From Phycisphaerales bacterium (GTDB lineage Bacteria; Planctomycetota; Phycisphaerae; Phycisphaerales; UBA1924), in contig JAGQOH010000020.1 of assembly GCA_020427635.1 (NCBI GenBank), forward strand, positions 1-49,203: a stretch of DNA of 49,203 bases, read 5' to 3'. Under the pieces are notes generated by a model. That model did not search any database. It had not been told where the DNA came from and saw nothing but the letters and a program-made list of their open reading frames with translations. Shown one piece after another: positions 48,024 to 49,203 of this stretch; the stretch's first letter is position 1, and every line of letters begins with the position of its first letter. The translations under genes and the position numbers were made by a program.

Positions 48024-48605
48024 TTACTTCTTCCCCGCCTTGGCCCCCAGATACTTCGCGATATCAAAGTCCACGAAATCCGCGTGGTGGAAGATGATGC
48101 TCTCGATCGAGCGTTGCACCTTGTCGCCCTCGTGCGAGTGGGTCGCAACGATGTGCATCACTTCGGGCGGGATGTTGTGCTTGTAGCACATCGCGACGCC
48201 CGAGAATGGGTGGCGCAGCATTTCGCCATAGAAGCCCTTGATGACGTTGCCGCGCGCGTCCTTGTCGAACTCGAGGGGCTTGCCGACGTCAGCGAGCAGC
48301 GAGCCCGCGATGAGATGGTCGAGATTGATCGGGATGCGATCGCCAAAGGTCTCGTTGAGCACGCGCGCGATCGCGATGCACTGTTTGCAGCAACTGTTCA
48401 AGTGTTCGATGTAGCGCAGGTCGATGTCGCCGGCGAGGAGTGTGAAGGGGACTTGGCGGAGTTCGTCGGTCGACCAACCTTTGCCGCCGCAACCGGTGGT
48501 GAGCGCTTCGTTCCAGACCGCGGCGACGTTGTCGCGCAACGTTGCGTCTTTGATGTCCATGAGGTTGGGGAACAGCTCGGCGATGTCTTTGGTCGAATAG
48601 CTCAA
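48024..48605 (-). CDS. HD-domain-like protein with altered metal motif, TTG start
   Basis: 193 aa if translation starts at the TTG at 48605 (MSYSTKDIAELFPNLMDIKD), which overlaps the stop of the acetyltransferase gene (TTGA) and has GGAG 8 bases upstream. Helices NLDHLIAGSLLADVGKPLEF and LRHPFSGVAMCYKHNIPPEV, then THSHEGD, follow the HD phosphohydrolase layout, but the HD doublet itself reads Ala-Asp (LLADVGK). His residues before and after are kept. Cys-rich NSCCKQC is unusual. It may be an inactive or altered HD protein. A start at the internal ATG (MDIKD) would remove 15 residues. Confidence 0.75.
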   Translation of the reverse strand: MSYSTKDIAELFPNLMDIKDATLRDNVAAVWNEALTTGCGGKGWSTDELRQVPFTLLAGDIDLRYIEHLNSCCKQCIAIARVLNETFGDRIPINLDHLIAGSLLADVGKPLEFDKDARGNVIKGFYGEMLRHPFSGVAMCYKHNIPPEVMHIVATHSHEGDKVQRSIESIIFHHADFVDFDIAKYLGAKAGKK

Positions 48606-49183
48606 CGGTTCTTCTCCATCTCCAGGAATTCGTGGCGAAGCAGGCCAACGTGGACGATATCGCGCGAGCGGCCGCCGCGCAGGGAATGGGCGCGGAGCAC
48701 GCCTTCGTGCTTCATGCCGATTTTGTCGAGGATTCGGCCGGACGCGGGGTTGTCGTGATACCACGATGCGTAGATGCGATCGAGGTGAAGCGTGTTGAAA
48801 CCAAAGGCGAGCGCGGCCGTCGCGGCTTCGGATGCGTAGCCCTTGCCTCGATGATCGCGATGCAACCAATAGCCAAGCTCGGCGAGGCGATCGGCGCGTT
48901 GCAAGTGCAAGCCGACGGTGCCCAGGAGCGGCCCGGCGTCAGTGGTGCGGATGGGCCAGACGATTTCGTCGCCCGTGCCGTAGCTGCGCTCGATGCGATA
49001 GACGAATTCGTAAGCGTCTTCAAGGGTGTAGGGATGCACGATCCGCGTGTTTTCGGAGATGTCTTTGTGGTTGACAGCGCGCGAGAGTTCCGGTGCGTCG
49101 GCGATTGTCAGCGGGCGCAGCACGAGGCGCTCGGTGCGTATTGTCTCAAGCGGGAAAGGGCGCGGGATGGGGAACTCGCTCAT
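48602..49183 (-). CDS. GNAT-family N-acetyltransferase (RimJ/RimL type)
   Basis: 193 aa. IRTERLVLRPLTIADAPELS at the N-terminus, GTVGLHLQRADRLAELGYWL, the acetyl-CoA loop RDHRGKGYASEAATAAL and NPASGRILDKIGMKHEGVLR are all typical of the ribosomal-protein-like acetyltransferases (Acetyltransf_3). Substrate unknown. Translationally coupled to the HD-like gene downstream. Confidence 0.93.
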   Translation of the reverse strand: MSEFPIPRPFPLETIRTERLVLRPLTIADAPELSRAVNHKDISENTRIVHPYTLEDAYEFVYRIERSYGTGDEIVWPIRTTDAGPLLGTVGLHLQRADRLAELGYWLHRDHRGKGYASEAATAALAFGFNTLHLDRIYASWYHDNPASGRILDKIGMKHEGVLRAHSLRGGRSRDIVHVGLLRHEFLEMEKNR

Positions 49184-49203
49184 GGCACCGTCCGTGGCGC
49201 GGG

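Noticed and set aside
1..49203. tRNA or rRNA genes, integrase, transposase, phage or toxin-antitoxin genes
   Set aside because: None recognised on either strand; the window appears to be ordinary chromosome.

Overview
The window reads as chromosomal DNA of a planctomycete, most likely of the Phycisphaerae/Phycisphaerales. The signs are: high G+C almost throughout; secreted proteins ending in a Pro-x-Pro-Gly / hydrophobic helix / Arg-cluster tail (PEP-CTERM-like); several secreted proteins ending in a dockerin-like calcium loop; right-handed beta-helix proteins; and an ECF sigma factor of the planctomycete type overlapping a Ser/Thr kinase gene. I saw no tRNA, rRNA, CRISPR array, insertion sequence, integrase or origin, and no stretch above 300 bases without a gene.

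Layout. 1-2757: end of a GAF/SpoIIE-type phosphatase gene (cut by the window edge), an unrecognised protein, a single-domain response regulator and a family 2 glycosyltransferase. 2850-8319: secreted and surface proteins (three with PEP-CTERM-like tails, one matrixin-type zinc metalloprotease with a dockerin-like module). 8319-13201: DNA polymerase I, an outer-membrane porin-like protein and an Rrf2-family regulator. 13251-17717: a four-gene metal ABC importer in which both permeases carry a DtxR/MntR-like C-terminal domain. 17775-20617: Ser/Thr kinase with TPRs plus its ECF sigma factor. 20759-25575: three beta-helix proteins in tandem. 25699-27066: pyrH-frr. 27179-37466: an eight-gene, tightly overlapping operon encoding a VWA protein with a TonB-like membrane anchor, ExbB, two ExbD proteins and four envelope proteins of unknown function. 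37476-45632: a PrpD-family protein, an isocitrate/isopropylmalate dehydrogenase relative and a fused aconitase/homoaconitase-like enzyme, interleaved with a CheW-CZB chemotaxis protein, another beta-helix protein and small genes. 45681-49183: an SRPBCC protein, a DUF488 protein, a seven-bladed FG-GAP-like propeller protein, an HD-like protein and a GNAT acetyltransferase.

How the genes work together. The two most notable systems are (i) the VWA/ExbB/ExbD operon, which looks like an ion-motive-force-driven trans-envelope machine in which a VWA domain stands where TonB's periplasmic arm would be, and (ii) the metal importer with its apparent metal sensor split over both permease tails, comparable to but more extensive than the chlamydial YtgC-YtgR fusion. 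Four-base stop/start overlaps (ATGA, GTGA, TTGA) are the rule within operons here and helped to fix many start codons. Several first genes have a -10-like box just before the start codon and no Shine-Dalgarno sequence, suggesting leaderless transcripts. All assignments are from reading the sequence; no database search was run.
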